64,000 bases of DNA from Actinobacteria bacterium OK074 (GTDB taxonomy: Bacteria > Actinomycetota > Actinomycetes > Streptomycetales > Streptomycetaceae), in contig LJCV01000166.1 in the NCBI GenBank assembly GCA_001298575.1, positions 24,212-88,211 on the forward strand, given 5' to 3'. Made by a program: the position numbers and the translations under genes. The notes beneath the pieces are model-generated. The model was not told the DNA's origin. It searched no databases and saw nothing but the letters and a program-made list of their open reading frames with translations. Position 1 is the first letter of the stretch. Every line of letters starts with the position of its first letter. Below are positions 11,859 to 20,705 of this stretch, one piece after another.

Positions 11859-12461
11859 GTGAGCACGACACAGACACCACCTGTTCTCGCCGCGGAGCTG
11901 GCACAGGCGTGGGCCGATATTCAGCGGTACCACCCCGAGCTGCCCGATCTCGCCGCGCCGGAGTCCCTGATCGGAGAGTCGTCGTCCGCCTGCGGGCACG
12001 AACTCTCCTTCGAGCGACTGCTCCATGAAGCAGTCCACGGCATCGCAGCCGCCCGTGGGGTTCGCGACACCTCCCGGGCCGGCCGCTACCACAACCGCAG
12101 ATTCCTCGCGATCGCCGAGGAGTTGGGCCTGGACCACCCCGAGGAGCCGCATCCCAGCAGCGGCTTCTCGCTGGTCACACTCAACCCCGAGGCGAAGCGC
12201 CGCTACCGTCCGACCATCGAGAGACTGCAACGCGCGCTCAAGGCCCACACGGCGGCGACGACCGCGGACACGTCACGCACGTTCCGCGGCCCGGCCGCCC
12301 GGCACGGGTCCTCCGGAGGTGGGGTCCGGGTCAAGGCGGTGTGCGACTGCGGGCGCAACGTCCGGGTCGTACCGTCCGTCCTGGCGCAGGCGCCGATCGT
12401 CTGCGGGGGGTGCGGGAAGCCGTTCCGGATCCCCGAGGCCGTGGTCGCTGCCGCGGGCTGA
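11859..12461 (+). CDS. SprT-like zinc metallopeptidase domain protein with zinc ribbon
   Basis: 200 residues. HEAVH at 56-60 is a zincin HExxH site, with a further histidine in RYHNRRF (78). The C-terminal 40 residues hold a CxC and a CGGC pair (VCDCGRNV, IVCGGCGKPF) that form a probable zinc ribbon. This layout resembles SprT-like proteins found sporadically in actinomycetes and mobile elements. The natural substrate is unknown. The GTG at 11859 follows a candidate SigR promoter with almost no leader. It stands alone between proS and rpsP. Confidence 0.72.
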   Translation: MSTTQTPPVLAAELAQAWADIQRYHPELPDLAAPESLIGESSSACGHELSFERLLHEAVHGIAAARGVRDTSRAGRYHNRRFLAIAEELGLDHPEEPHPSSGFSLVTLNPEAKRRYRPTIERLQRALKAHTAATTADTSRTFRGPAARHGSSGGGVRVKAVCDCGRNVRVVPSVLAQAPIVCGGCGKPFRIPEAVVAAAG

Positions 12462-12839
12462 GCGGGTTTGTCTGTGCGGTCGAGCTGAAGAGACGGCTAC
12501 TCGTGGCAGCCGTGTGGAACAGCTGGAGACCGCCTTCGGGCCGTGGGAGTTCGCAGCGTGCGCGTCTGCGGGGCCTTCGTGGCTGATCGCGCAGTTCCCC
12601 GCGCCCCTTATCGGGGCGCGGGGAACTGTTGGCTGCCCATCTGTCGATCCACTGATTGAAGCTCCTCAAGGTGTGACAGAAATGCCCCTCAAGGTGTGGC
12701 AGAATGGCTGGCTGTACTCGACAGCCGCACAGGAACCCTCTCGCCTCCGGCTGACGCGTCCATCGGGCACTCGGGTACCGCAACCCCACGCGGCCGTCCG
12801 CCGTGCCCAACCACGTCAAATCCAGGAGAACCCACTCCC
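12462..12839. other. Intergenic region upstream of rpsP
   Basis: 378 bases with no supported gene. It holds a palindromic repeat (12592-12628), an 18-base direct repeat (12664-12681 and 12687-12704, one mismatch; core CCTCAAGGTGTG) likely within the rpsP promoter region, and a ribosome site CAGGAGA about 12 bases before rpsP. Confidence 0.6.
12592..12628. repeat. Palindromic intergenic repeat, CAGTTCCCCGCGCCCC family
   Basis: Perfect 16-bp arms (12592-12607 and 12613-12628) around a 5-base loop. The same core, with 13 or more identical bases per arm, occurs again at 28523-28561. This is one of the commonest short palindromes in Streptomyces gaps and may act as a bidirectional terminator after the SprT-like gene. 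Confidence 0.8.
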
Positions 12840-13262
12840 GTGGCAGTCAAGATCAAGCTGAAGCGTCTGGGCAAGATCCGTTCGCCTCACTACCGCATCG
12901 TCGTCGCCGACTCCCGTACCCGCCGTGACGGCCGGGCCATCGAGGAGATCGGTCTGTACCACCCGGTGCAGAACCCCTCGCGCATCGAGGTCGACACGGA
13001 CCGCGCGCAGTACTGGCTGGGTGTCGGCGCGCAGCCGACCGAGCCCGTGCTCGCCATCCTGAAGCTGACCGGCGACTGGCAGAAGTTCAAGGGCGAGCCC
13101 GCCCCGGCTCCGCTGCTGACCGCCGCCCCCAAGGCCGCGCGCCCGCTGTTCGACGCCCTCGGTGGCGAGGACGAGGGCAAGGGTGAGGCGATCACCCAGA
13201 AGAAGAAGGCCGAGAAGAAGGACGAGGCGGCCGCCGAGTCCTCCGAGTCGACCGGGGCCTGA
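12840..13262 (+). CDS. rpsP: 30S ribosomal protein bS16
   Basis: 140 residues: a normal bS16 core ([19 protein letters not shown], then YHPVQNP and [13 protein letters not shown]) followed by an actinobacterial acidic/lysine-rich tail ([16 protein letters not shown]). The GTG at 12840 is preceded by CAGGAGA and starts at the conserved VAVKIKL. It heads the conserved rpsP-khpA-rimM-trmD-rplS cluster of translation genes. Confidence 0.97.
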   Translation: MAVKIKLKRLGKIRSPHYRIVVADSRTRRDGRAIEEIGLYHPVQNPSRIEVDTDRAQYWLGVGAQPTEPVLAILKLTGDWQKFKGEPAPAPLLTAAPKAARPLFDALGGEDEGKGEAITQKKKAEKKDEAAAESSESTGA

Positions 13263-13267
13263 GCAGC

Positions 13268-13507
13268 ATGCTCGAAGAGGCGCTTGAGCACCTCGTGAAG
13301 GGCATCGTCGACAACCCCGACGATGTGCAGGTCGCTTCGCGCAACCTGCGCCGCGGCCGCGTGCTCGAGGTCCGGGTCCACCCGGACGACCTCGGTAAGG
13401 TGATCGGCCGCAACGGCCGCACCGCACGCGCTCTGCGCACCGTCGTGGGCGCCATCGGCGGCCGCGGTGTCCGCGTCGACCTCGTCGACGTGGACCAGGT
13501 TCGCTGA
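13268..13507 (+). CDS. khpA: KH-domain RNA-binding protein KhpA
   Basis: 79 residues, essentially one KH domain with the GxxG loop in [11 protein letters not shown], which binds single-stranded RNA. In other Gram-positive bacteria KhpA pairs with KhpB and influences small RNAs and cell division. It starts 5 bases after the rpsP stop, so it is in the same transcript; a hairpin follows before rimM. Confidence 0.95.
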   Translation: MLEEALEHLVKGIVDNPDDVQVASRNLRRGRVLEVRVHPDDLGKVIGRNGRTARALRTVVGAIGGRGVRVDLVDVDQVR

Positions 13508-13525
13508 TACAACGCAGCACCGGCT

Positions 13526-13562
13526 CGGGCCGGGGAGGGCCGTTTCGGCCGTCCCCGGCCCG
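13526..13562 (+). terminator. Hairpin between khpA and rimM
   Basis: Arms 13526-13541 and 13547-13562 pair with one mismatch (CGGGCCGGGGAGGGCC). There is no T-run, so it may be an attenuator or processing element lowering rimM-trmD expression relative to rpsP, rather than a full stop. Confidence 0.5.
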
Positions 13563-13620
13563 TAGTCGTATCAACGGCAACAAACAGCGGACCCAGCAGA
13601 ACGCAGGAGAGCGAGTAACA

Positions 13621-14166
13621 GTGCAGCTCGTAGTCGGACGGATCGGCCGCGCCCACGGCATCAAGGGCGAGGTCACCGTCGAGGTACGTACCGACGAGCC
13701 GGAACTGCGGCTCGCCCCCGGCGCCGTCCTGGCCACCGACCCGGCCGCCACCGGACCGCTGACCATCGAGACGGGCCGCGTCCACAGCGGCCGCCTCCTG
13801 CTGCGCTTCGAGGGCGTGCGCGACCGTACGGCCGCCGAGGCGCTGCGCAACACCCTCCTGATCGCCGAGGTGGACCCGCAGGCGCTGCCCGAGGAGGAGG
13901 ACGAGTACTACGACCACCAGCTGATGGACCTGGACGTGGTCACCAGGGACGGCGTGGCGGTCGGCCGGATCACCGAGATCTCGCACCTGCCCTCCCAGGA
14001 CCTCTTCATCGTCGAGCGGCCGGACGGCACCGAGGTGCTGATCCCCTTCGTCGAGGAGATCGTCACCGAGATCGACCTGGAGGAGCAGCGGGCCGTCATC
14101 GACCCGCCGCCCGGGCTCATCGACGACAACGCGGAGATCGCTTCGACGCGGGACGACAGCGCATGA
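13621..14166 (+). CDS. rimM: Ribosome maturation factor RimM
   Basis: 181 residues. The N-terminal RimM domain ([18 protein letters not shown]) binds uS19 during 30S head assembly, and the C-terminal PRC-barrel has the motif [12 protein letters not shown] and LIPFVEEIV. The GTG at 13621 is directly before the family start [12 protein letters not shown], with GGAGAG upstream. The stop overlaps the trmD ATG (ATGA). Confidence 0.96.
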   Translation: MQLVVGRIGRAHGIKGEVTVEVRTDEPELRLAPGAVLATDPAATGPLTIETGRVHSGRLLLRFEGVRDRTAAEALRNTLLIAEVDPQALPEEEDEYYDHQLMDLDVVTRDGVAVGRITEISHLPSQDLFIVERPDGTEVLIPFVEEIVTEIDLEEQRAVIDPPPGLIDDNAEIASTRDDSA

Positions 14167-14996
14167 GGCTCGACGTCGTCACGATCTTCCCCGAGTACCT
14201 CGACCCCCTGAACGTCTCCCTCGTCGGCAAGGCACGCGCGCGTGGGCAGCTGAACGTGCACGTGCACGACCTGCGCGCGTGGACGTACGACCGGCACAAC
14301 ACCGTCGACGACACGCCCTACGGCGGCGGCCCCGGCATGGTCATGAAGACCGGCCCCTGGGGCGACGCGCTCGACGAGGTCCTCGCCGACGGGTACGAGG
14401 CGGGGGACCGCGAGCCCGCCCTGATCGTCCCCACGCCCAGCGGCCGGCCCTTCAGCCAGGAACTCGCCGTGGAGCTGTCCGAGCGCCCCTGGCTGGTGTT
14501 CACGCCCGCCCGCTACGAGGGCATCGACCGGCGCGTCGTGGACGAGTACGCGACCCGGATGCCGGTGTACGAGGTGTCCATCGGCGACTACGTCCTGGCG
14601 GGCGGCGAGGCGGCCGTCCTGGTCGTCACGGAGGCCGTGGCGCGGCTGCTGCCCGGTGTCCTGGGCAACGCCGAGTCGCACCGGGACGACTCCTTCGCGC
14701 CCGGCGCCATGTCCAGCCTCCTTGAGGGGCCCGTCTACACCAAGCCGCCCGCCTGGCGCGGCCGGGAGATCCCCGAGACGCTGCTCAGCGGCCACCACGG
14801 GAAGATCGCCCGCTGGCGCCGCGACGAGGCCCTGAAGCGCACCACGGCCCACCGCCCCGACCTCATCGAGCGCTGCGAGCCTTCCGCCTTCGACAAGAAG
14901 GACCGCGAGATGCTCTCCATCCTGGGCTGGGCCCCGGACCCGGAGGGCAAGCCGTACGGCCGATTTTGGCGCAGGACGGACGGCGTGGAACAATAG
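14163..14996 (+). CDS. trmD: tRNA (guanine-37-N1)-methyltransferase TrmD
   Basis: 277 residues. It forms m1G37 in tRNA using S-adenosylmethionine and so prevents frameshifting. The knotted SPOUT fold shows [14 protein letters not shown], the cofactor-loop region ARYEGIDRR and [12 protein letters not shown] 4-base overlap with rimM indicates coupled translation. Length and motifs are normal. Confidence 0.97.
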   Translation: MRLDVVTIFPEYLDPLNVSLVGKARARGQLNVHVHDLRAWTYDRHNTVDDTPYGGGPGMVMKTGPWGDALDEVLADGYEAGDREPALIVPTPSGRPFSQELAVELSERPWLVFTPARYEGIDRRVVDEYATRMPVYEVSIGDYVLAGGEAAVLVVTEAVARLLPGVLGNAESHRDDSFAPGAMSSLLEGPVYTKPPAWRGREIPETLLSGHHGKIARWRRDEALKRTTAHRPDLIERCEPSAFDKKDREMLSILGWAPDPEGKPYGRFWRRTDGVEQ

Positions 14997-15136
14997 GCCG
15001 CTGTTGTCCGCCGTCCGGCGTGCGCCCCTGCCACAGGGGGACACGACGCCCGCCCCGACAGCGGCAGTTTCAGAACATCCCATTCGAAACCACTTCCGCC
15101 GATGACCTGTGGCATGGGCGAAGAAAGCAGACAATC

Positions 15137-15487
15137 ATGTCTCACCTGCTCGACGTAGTCGACTCCGCGTCGGTCCGCGACGACATCCCGGCGTTCCGCC
15201 CGGGTGACACCGTCAACGTCCACGTCCGCGTCATCGAGGGCAACCGCTCCCGTGTGCAGCAGTTCAAGGGCGTCGTGATCCGCCGCCAGGGCTCCGGCGT
15301 CCGCGAGACCTTCACGGTCCGCAAGGTCTCCTTCTCCGTCGGCGTCGAGCGCACCTTCCCGGTGCACACCCCGATCGTCGAGAAGATCGAGCTCGTCACC
15401 CGCGGTGACGTGCGCCGCGCGAAGCTGTACTACCTCCGTGAGCTGCGCGGCAAGGCCGCGAAGATCAAGGAGAAGCGCGACAACTGA
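15137..15487 (+). CDS. rplS: 50S ribosomal protein bL19
   Basis: 116 residues with conserved features ([64 protein letters not shown]). It sits at the bL19-bL14 intersubunit bridge. The ATG at 15137 has AAGAAAG upstream. The 140-base gap from trmD probably contains its own promoter or leader; no hairpin stands out clearly. Confidence 0.97.
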   Translation: MSHLLDVVDSASVRDDIPAFRPGDTVNVHVRVIEGNRSRVQQFKGVVIRRQGSGVRETFTVRKVSFSVGVERTFPVHTPIVEKIELVTRGDVRRAKLYYLRELRGKAAKIKEKRDN

Positions 15488-15533
15488 GCGCACGCTCAGG
15501 TGTCATAACGAGGGCGGCTACCATGCGCTCTCG

Positions 15534-16229
15534 ATGGACACCGAAGCAGCACAACAGACGGAGCGCGACCGCTCCTCCGACCCCACGGGGGCCCCGGAGG
15601 AGCGGTCGCGCTCCTCTTTGCTGTCCCGGACCGCGCGACAGGTCCCGGGCGGCCGCATCACCCTGACTCTGCTGGCCTGCATGGGTTTCGTGCTGCTGCT
15701 GAGCCTCTGGGTGGTCCAGCCGTTCGAGATCCCCAGCGGTTCCATGGAGCGCGGATTGAGGATTGGGGACCGCGTTCTCGTAAACAAGTTGGCGTACCGT
15801 TTCGGTGCGCGGCCGCAGCGGGGAGATGTCGTCGTGTTCGACGGCAGTGGGTATTTCGGGGACGCGGACTACGTCAAGCGCGTCGTCGGGGTCGGGGGAG
15901 ACCACGTGGTCTGTTGCGACAAGAAGGGGAGGATCAAGGTGAACGGCCGGTCGGTCGACGAGTCGTCGTTCCTCTACCCGGGCAACAGCCCCTCGGACGT
16001 CCCTTTCGACGCCGTCGTGCCAAAGGGCACCCTCTTCGTCCTCGGCGACCACCGCGCGGACTCCAGCGACTCCCGCGACCATCTGGGCTCGCCCGGCGGC
16101 GGCATGATCCCCGTCGGCCGGGTCATCGGCCGCGCCGACTGGATCGTGTGGCCGGCCGCCCACTCCGGTCGCATCACCCGCCCCGGCGCCTACGCGCGCG
16201 TGCCCGACGCGGACGGCGCCGATGGGTAA
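15534..16229 (+). CDS. sipW: Type I signal peptidase (first of four)
   Basis: 231 residues. One membrane segment (ITLTLLACMGFVLLLSLWVV) is followed by the catalytic serine in PSGSMERG and the catalytic lysine in YVKRVVGVGGD; box E GDHRADSSDSRDH is present. It removes signal peptides on the outer face of the membrane. It lacks an obvious C-terminal membrane segment, unlike the next three. The ATG at 15534 is the only good in-frame start near the membrane segment. It overlaps the next gene by 8 bases. The symbol follows the four-gene sip cluster of S. coelicolor/S. lividans by position. Confidence 0.88.
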   Translation: MDTEAAQQTERDRSSDPTGAPEERSRSSLLSRTARQVPGGRITLTLLACMGFVLLLSLWVVQPFEIPSGSMERGLRIGDRVLVNKLAYRFGARPQRGDVVVFDGSGYFGDADYVKRVVGVGGDHVVCCDKKGRIKVNGRSVDESSFLYPGNSPSDVPFDAVVPKGTLFVLGDHRADSSDSRDHLGSPGGGMIPVGRVIGRADWIVWPAAHSGRITRPGAYARVPDADGADG

Positions 16230-17337
16230 CCGTGGCAAACCGCGCGGCAACGCGCCCGGCACGCCGCTCGGCGCCACCTCCGCGGCCAACCTGCTGCCGA
16301 CCGGGTCCCGGCGGTCCGCGGGCGGCGGCCCCAGCGGGCGCTCCCGGGCCGAACGGCGCAAGCTCCAGCGCAAGGTCAAGCGCAGGCGCAGGCGCTCCAC
16401 GGTCAAGGAGATACCGCTCCTGGTGGGCGTGGCCGTCCTCATAGCCCTGGTGCTGAAGACGTTCCTGGTGCAGGCGTTCGTGATCCCGTCGGGCTCGATG
16501 GAGAACACCATCCAGATCGGCGACCGCGTCCTGGTCGACAAGTTCACGCCGTGGTTCGGCTCCAAGCCCGAGCGTGGCGACGTCGTCGTCTTCAAGGACC
16601 CCGGCGACTGGCTCGCGGGCGAGACCACCAAGAAGGCGAACGACCCGATCGTCATCAAGCAGATCAAGGAAGGGCTCAGCGCGATCGGCCTGCTGCCCTC
16701 CGACAATGACAAAGATCTGATCAAACGTGTCGTCGCCGTCGGGGGCGACACGGTGAAGTGCTGCGACTCCGACGGACGGGTCACCGTCAACGGAACGCCG
16801 CTCGCGGAACCGTACATTCACCCCGGGAACAAACCTTCGAACTTCGCCTTCTCGGAGACCGTTCCAGCAGGCCGCCTCTGGGTCATGGGTGATCACCGGG
16901 CCAATTCCGCGGACTCCCGCTACCACCGCACGGAGAAGTACGGGGGTACCGTCTCCGAGAAGTCCGTCATCGGACGCGCCGTCGTCATCGCCTGGCCGAT
17001 GGACCACATGACACGGCTGAAGGAACCGGCCACGTACGCCTCGGTGTCCGCCGCGACGACCACCGCGCTCGGCCCGTCGCATAGGGTGGTCGCGGCGGAT
17101 CACAACGGATTGATCCCCCTCCCGAGCCCTGCGGAACTCCCGCTCGTTATGGGAGTGGTGGGCCTGCGCCGACGGCGACGCGGGCGGTGGTACGGAATGA
17201 GGAGTGGACGTGGGGGATTTGGCGGTCGGCGCACGGTCCGGACACGACGGCCCCGAGAAGCGGCCGGAGAGTTCGGAGCTGCCCGACGACACGGCTTCCC
17301 CGGCCGTGCACGACGGCTCCTCAGACGCCGGGAGTGA
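16222..17337 (+). CDS. sipX: Type I signal peptidase (second of four), with extended C-terminus
   Basis: 371 residues. A basic N-terminus (KRRRRRSTVKEI) precedes a membrane segment and catalytic PSGSMEN; the lysine is in LIKRVVAVGGD and box E is MGDHRANSADSRYH. After the expected second membrane segment (LPLVMGVVGL, near residue 312) the frame continues for about 55 Arg/Gly-rich residues and overlaps the next gene by 134 bases. That tail is atypical of signal peptidases and suggests loss of the original stop by a small indel near 17170-17200. It is translationally coupled to the first sip gene. Confidence 0.85.
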   Translation: MGNRGKPRGNAPGTPLGATSAANLLPTGSRRSAGGGPSGRSRAERRKLQRKVKRRRRRSTVKEIPLLVGVAVLIALVLKTFLVQAFVIPSGSMENTIQIGDRVLVDKFTPWFGSKPERGDVVVFKDPGDWLAGETTKKANDPIVIKQIKEGLSAIGLLPSDNDKDLIKRVVAVGGDTVKCCDSDGRVTVNGTPLAEPYIHPGNKPSNFAFSETVPAGRLWVMGDHRANSADSRYHRTEKYGGTVSEKSVIGRAVVIAWPMDHMTRLKEPATYASVSAATTTALGPSHRVVAADHNGLIPLPSPAELPLVMGVVGLRRRRRGRWYGMRSGRGGFGGRRTVRTRRPREAAGEFGAARRHGFPGRARRLLRRRE

Positions 17338-18313
17338 GATCCCGGCCCCGGGAGCCCCCGGGTCCTCCGGAGCGCCCGGGACGCCCGCGGCCCCGGCGGC
17401 GGGCCCCGCGGGACCCGTACCGCCCGGCACCGGGGCCCACCCCGTTCCGGCACCCGCGGGCGCGGGCGCCGGGGGCGAGGGCCTCGACGACGCGGACGTG
17501 CCGGAGGAGCCCAAACCGAGGAAGCCGCGTTCCTTCTGGAAGGAACTCCCGATCCTCATCGGCATCGCGCTGGTCCTCGCGCTGCTGATCAAGAGCTTCC
17601 TGGTGCAGGCGTTCTCGATCCCGTCGGACTCGATGCAGAACACCCTCCAGGAGGGCGACCGCGTCCTGGTCGACAAGCTCACCCCGTGGTTCGGCTCCAA
17701 GCCCGAGCGCGGCGAGGTCGTCGTCTTCAAGGACCCCGACAACTGGCTGGCGGGTGAGCCCACCGCGACCCCCAACCCGGTCCAGCGGGTCCTCGGCTGG
17801 ATCGGCCTGATGCCGTCCGCCGACGAGAAGGACCTGATCAAGCGGGTCATCGGCGTCGCGGGCGACACCGTCGAGTGCAACGGCACCGGCCCCCTCAAGG
17901 TCAACGGCAAGGCGCTCGACGAGTCGTCGTACGTGTACGCGGGCAACACCCCGTGCAGCCAGGACGACCAGGGCGGCCAGTTCAAGGTCACGGTCCCCAA
18001 GGGCAAAATCTGGGTCATGGGCGACCACCGCCAGAACTCCCTCGACTCCCGCTACCACCAGTCGGACAAGAACGGCGGCTTCGTCCCCGTGGACAACGTC
18101 GTGGGCCGCGCCATCGTCATCGCCTGGCCGCCCACCCGCTGGAACACGCTGCCGATTCCGAACGACTTCGACCAGAACCTGAGCGCTGCGGCCGCCCCCG
18201 GCGCCCTCGCGCTCGTCGGCACCGTACCGCTGGCCCTGTGGCGCCGGCGCCGCTACACCGTGCGCGCCGTGGCAGTGGACCCGAGGGTTCCGGGGCGCGG
18301 TACCGACCGGTAG
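17204..18313 (+). CDS. sipY: Type I signal peptidase (third of four)
   Basis: 369 residues. A long Ala/Pro/Gly-rich cytoplasmic N-terminus (about 100 residues) precedes the membrane segment, the catalytic serine in PSDSMQN, the lysine in LIKRVIGVAGD and MGDHRQNSLDSRYH. A C-terminal membrane segment (ALALVGTVPLALW) ends in RRRR. The GTG at 17204 opens with VDVGDLAVGARS. It lies inside the 3' overrun of the previous gene, in another reading frame. Confidence 0.88.
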   Translation: MDVGDLAVGARSGHDGPEKRPESSELPDDTASPAVHDGSSDAGSEIPAPGAPGSSGAPGTPAAPAAGPAGPVPPGTGAHPVPAPAGAGAGGEGLDDADVPEEPKPRKPRSFWKELPILIGIALVLALLIKSFLVQAFSIPSDSMQNTLQEGDRVLVDKLTPWFGSKPERGEVVVFKDPDNWLAGEPTATPNPVQRVLGWIGLMPSADEKDLIKRVIGVAGDTVECNGTGPLKVNGKALDESSYVYAGNTPCSQDDQGGQFKVTVPKGKIWVMGDHRQNSLDSRYHQSDKNGGFVPVDNVVGRAIVIAWPPTRWNTLPIPNDFDQNLSAAAAPGALALVGTVPLALWRRRRYTVRAVAVDPRVPGRGTDR

Positions 18314-18406
18314 GGTGCGCTCCCGGACCGCCGGACCTCCGCGGCCCCGGGGCCGCGAACCCCAGGGACCGCGGGAGACCTTTCTCCGACGTGGGGGAGC
18401 ACTGGG

Positions 18407-19159
18407 ATGAGCAGGACAGGCCGCAGGGACGAGGGCCGCGGACGGCTCGGCAGCATGCTGTCGGGGCTGGCCGTGGCCCTCGGCTGTGTGCTCTTCCTCG
18501 GCGGGTTCGCCTGGGCCGCCGTCGAGTACAAGCCGTACCTGGTCCCCACCGGCTCCATGACCCCCACCATCGACGCCGGTGACCGGGTCCTGGCCCAGCG
18601 GGTCGACGGCGCCGACGTCGAACGCGGCGACGTGATCGTCTTCGAGGACAAGACCTGGGGCGACATGCTCCTGGTCAAGCGGGTCGTGGCGGTCGGCGGC
18701 GACAAGGTGGCCTGCTGCACCGCGGGCAAGCTCACCGTCAACGGCAAGGAGATCCGCGAGTCGTACCTCCCCGCGGACGAGGCCGCCGAGAACAAGGACA
18801 TCCCCTCGATCACCGTGCCCAAGGGACGCCTGTTCGTCCTCGGTGACGAGCGCAGCGGCTCCCTGGACTCCACGGCCCACCTCACCGACGCCTACAGCGG
18901 CACGGTGGCACGCAGCGCCGTACAGGGGCGCGTGGACGCCGTGGTGTGGCCCTGGAAGGGCATGCTGGCCCGCCCGACGGGCGGCAAGGTCCTGGGCCCG
19001 GTCTCGTCCCCCGGCCCGCTGGTACCGGTCACCTGGGCGGTCGCCGTGGGCGCGCTGCTCATCCTGGGCGGCGGCGCGTACGGGCCGGTCGCGGCGCGCC
19101 TGGCCAAGCGCCGCAGCCGGGGTGCGGCCCGCCGGGAGGAGCCGGTGGGTGCCCGCTGA
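18407..19159 (+). CDS. sipZ: Type I signal peptidase (fourth of four)
   Basis: 250 residues. An N-terminal membrane segment (LAVALGCVLFLGGFAWAAV), catalytic PTGSMTPT, lysine in LVKRVVAVGGD and box E variant GDERSGSLDSTAH. A C-terminal membrane segment (VTWAVAVGALLILGGG) follows. It starts about 90 bases after the third sip gene and overlaps the Nudix gene by 11 bases. Confidence 0.9.
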   Translation: MSRTGRRDEGRGRLGSMLSGLAVALGCVLFLGGFAWAAVEYKPYLVPTGSMTPTIDAGDRVLAQRVDGADVERGDVIVFEDKTWGDMLLVKRVVAVGGDKVACCTAGKLTVNGKEIRESYLPADEAAENKDIPSITVPKGRLFVLGDERSGSLDSTAHLTDAYSGTVARSAVQGRVDAVVWPWKGMLARPTGGKVLGPVSSPGPLVPVTWAVAVGALLILGGGAYGPVAARLAKRRSRGAARREEPVGAR

Positions 19160-19676
19160 GACCACGCAGGGGACGGCGGACGAGGGACACGCGGCCGGTT
19201 TTCGCAGGGTCTCCCGACTGGTGCTGCTCGACCCGCGGGACCGCATACTGCTGCTCTACGGACACGAGCCGGACGACCCGGCCGACGACTGGTGGTTCAC
19301 ACCGGGCGGCGGTCTGGAGGGCGACGAGACACGTGAGGAGGCCGCCCTGCGGGAACTCGCGGAGGAGACCGGGATCACGGACGTCGAACTGGGCCCGGTG
19401 CTGTGGCGGCGCAGATGTTCCTTCCCGTTCGCGGGCCGCCGCTGGGACCAGGACGAGTGGTACTTCCTGGCCCGTACCGGCCAGACGGCGACCACCGCGC
19501 CCGGCCTCACGGAGCTGGAACGGCGCAGCGTCGTCGGAGCTCGCTGGTGGACGTGCCGTGAACTGACCGAAGCGCATGAGACGGTGTATCCGACCAGACT
19601 CGCCGAGCTGCTGCGCACGCTGCTCGACGAAGGTCCCCCGGCACGGCCCGTGGTCCTCGACACCGAAATCGTCTAG
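19149..19676 (+). CDS. Nudix hydrolase
   Basis: 175 residues. The full Nudix box (GGGLEGDET...REEAALRELAEETGI) is present and predicts a metal-dependent hydrolase of a nucleoside diphosphate linked to another moiety; the substrate cannot be told. The GTG at 19149 is used because it is the last start before the domain and gives coupling to the preceding sip gene. From the cluster it travels with the sip genes in Streptomyces genomes. Confidence 0.88.
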   Translation: MPAETTQGTADEGHAAGFRRVSRLVLLDPRDRILLLYGHEPDDPADDWWFTPGGGLEGDETREEAALRELAEETGITDVELGPVLWRRRCSFPFAGRRWDQDEWYFLARTGQTATTAPGLTELERRSVVGARWWTCRELTEAHETVYPTRLAELLRTLLDEGPPARPVVLDTEIV

Positions 19677-19731
19677 GGGCCCGCGGGACTGGCGCACAAT
19701 AGGGGGACGCACGGCTGAAGGGGAACATGCC

Positions 19732-20040
19732 ATGAGCGCCGAGGACCTCGAGAAGTACGAGACCGAGATGGAGCTGAAGCTCTACCGGGAGTACCGCGAT
19801 GTCGTCGGGCTGTTCAAATACGTGATCGAGACCGAGCGTCGCTTCTACCTGACGAACGACTACGAGATGCAGGTGCACTCGGTACAGGGCGAGGTGTTCT
19901 TCGAGGTCTCGATGGCGGACGCGTGGGTGTGGGACATGTACCGGCCGGCGCGGTTCGTGAAACAGGTGCGGGTGCTTACGTTCAAGGACGTGAACATCGA
20001 GGAGCTGAACAAGAGCGATTTGGAGCTGCCGGGCGGGTGA
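19732..20040 (+). CDS. DUF2469 family protein
   Basis: 102 residues, strongly conserved in actinobacteria in this position (MSAEDLEKYETEMELKLYRE... WVWDMYRPARFVKQVRV). Charged, with no membrane segment or signal peptide. Its function is unknown. The ATG at 19732 has GAAGGGGAAC upstream. Confidence 0.9.
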   Translation: MSAEDLEKYETEMELKLYREYRDVVGLFKYVIETERRFYLTNDYEMQVHSVQGEVFFEVSMADAWVWDMYRPARFVKQVRVLTFKDVNIEELNKSDLELPGG

Positions 20041-20084
20041 GGTGGGGGGCGCTCGGCGGGCGGGGGCCATGGCTGCCGGCTGGC

Positions 20085-20180
20085 GGGCTTCGGGCGTCCG
20101 CCCGGGGGCTTCGGCCGGCCGTCGCGCGGCTTCGGCTGCCCGCCGCCCGGCCTCGGCCGTCCGTCGCCGGGCTTCGTTCA
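20085..20180. repeat. Degenerate tandem GC-rich repeat before yraN
   Basis: Units related to GGGCTTCGGCCGTCCG(T/C)CG follow one another with drift between the DUF2469 stop and the DnaA-box pair. No reading frame here looks real; the repeat is the main content of this 239-base gap. Confidence 0.5.
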
Positions 20181-20198
20181 CTCGTGCGGGTGACGGAG

Positions 20199-20225
20199 TT
20201 ATCCACAATCGTCCCGTTGTCCACA
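20199..20225 (+). promoter_or_regulatory. Pair of DnaA boxes upstream of yraN
   Basis: TTATCCACA at 20199-20207 and TTGTCCACA at 20217-20225 lie in the same orientation 9 bases apart. The first is the E. coli strong box and the second the preferred Streptomyces box. They are 55-80 bases before the yraN start, so DnaA could regulate the yraN-comM-dprA operon or be titrated here. Confidence 0.55.
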
Positions 20226-20279
20226 GAGATCAACTAGCTCGTCGAGCTGCCCTCATCGTTGGCGCCAGGAGGTGCCGAC

Positions 20280-20705
20280 ATGAGCACGGACAGCAACACA
20301 AACATGACCGGTGGCGCGCGCCGCGGTGACGGGAGTCGTTCCCCGGGCGCACGCAACGCCCTGGGGCGCTACGGCGAGGACCTGGCCGCGCGGCGGCTGG
20401 GCGAGGCCGGGATGACCGTCCTGGAACGCAACTGGCGCGGCGGCCGCACCGGCGAGATCGACATCGTCGCGCGCGACGGCGACGCCCTGGTCGTCTGCGA
20501 GGTCAAGACCCGCCGGGCGGGACCTTTCGAACACCCCATGGCCGCGATCACCCCGGCCAAGGCCGGCCGCCTGCGCGAACTCGCCGAACGCTGGCTCCAG
20601 GAACACGGCGGAGCCCCACCGGGCGGCGTTCGCATCGACCTGGTGGGCGTCCTGCTCCCCGACCGCGGCGCGCCCGTCGTGGAGCACGTACGGGGGGTGG
20701 CGTGA
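20280..20705 (+). CDS. yraN: YraN family endonuclease-fold protein (UPF0102)
   Basis: 141 residues. The PD-(D/E)xK-like core shows [22 protein letters not shown] and [11 protein letters not shown], similar to Holliday-junction-resolvase folds. Activity is not established. It forms an operon with comM and dprA (stop/start overlap TGATG), the usual DNA-processing set. The ATG at 20280 follows AGGAGGTGCCGAC. Confidence 0.92.
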   Translation: MSTDSNTNMTGGARRGDGSRSPGARNALGRYGEDLAARRLGEAGMTVLERNWRGGRTGEIDIVARDGDALVVCEVKTRRAGPFEHPMAAITPAKAGRLRELAERWLQEHGGAPPGGVRIDLVGVLLPDRGAPVVEHVRGVA

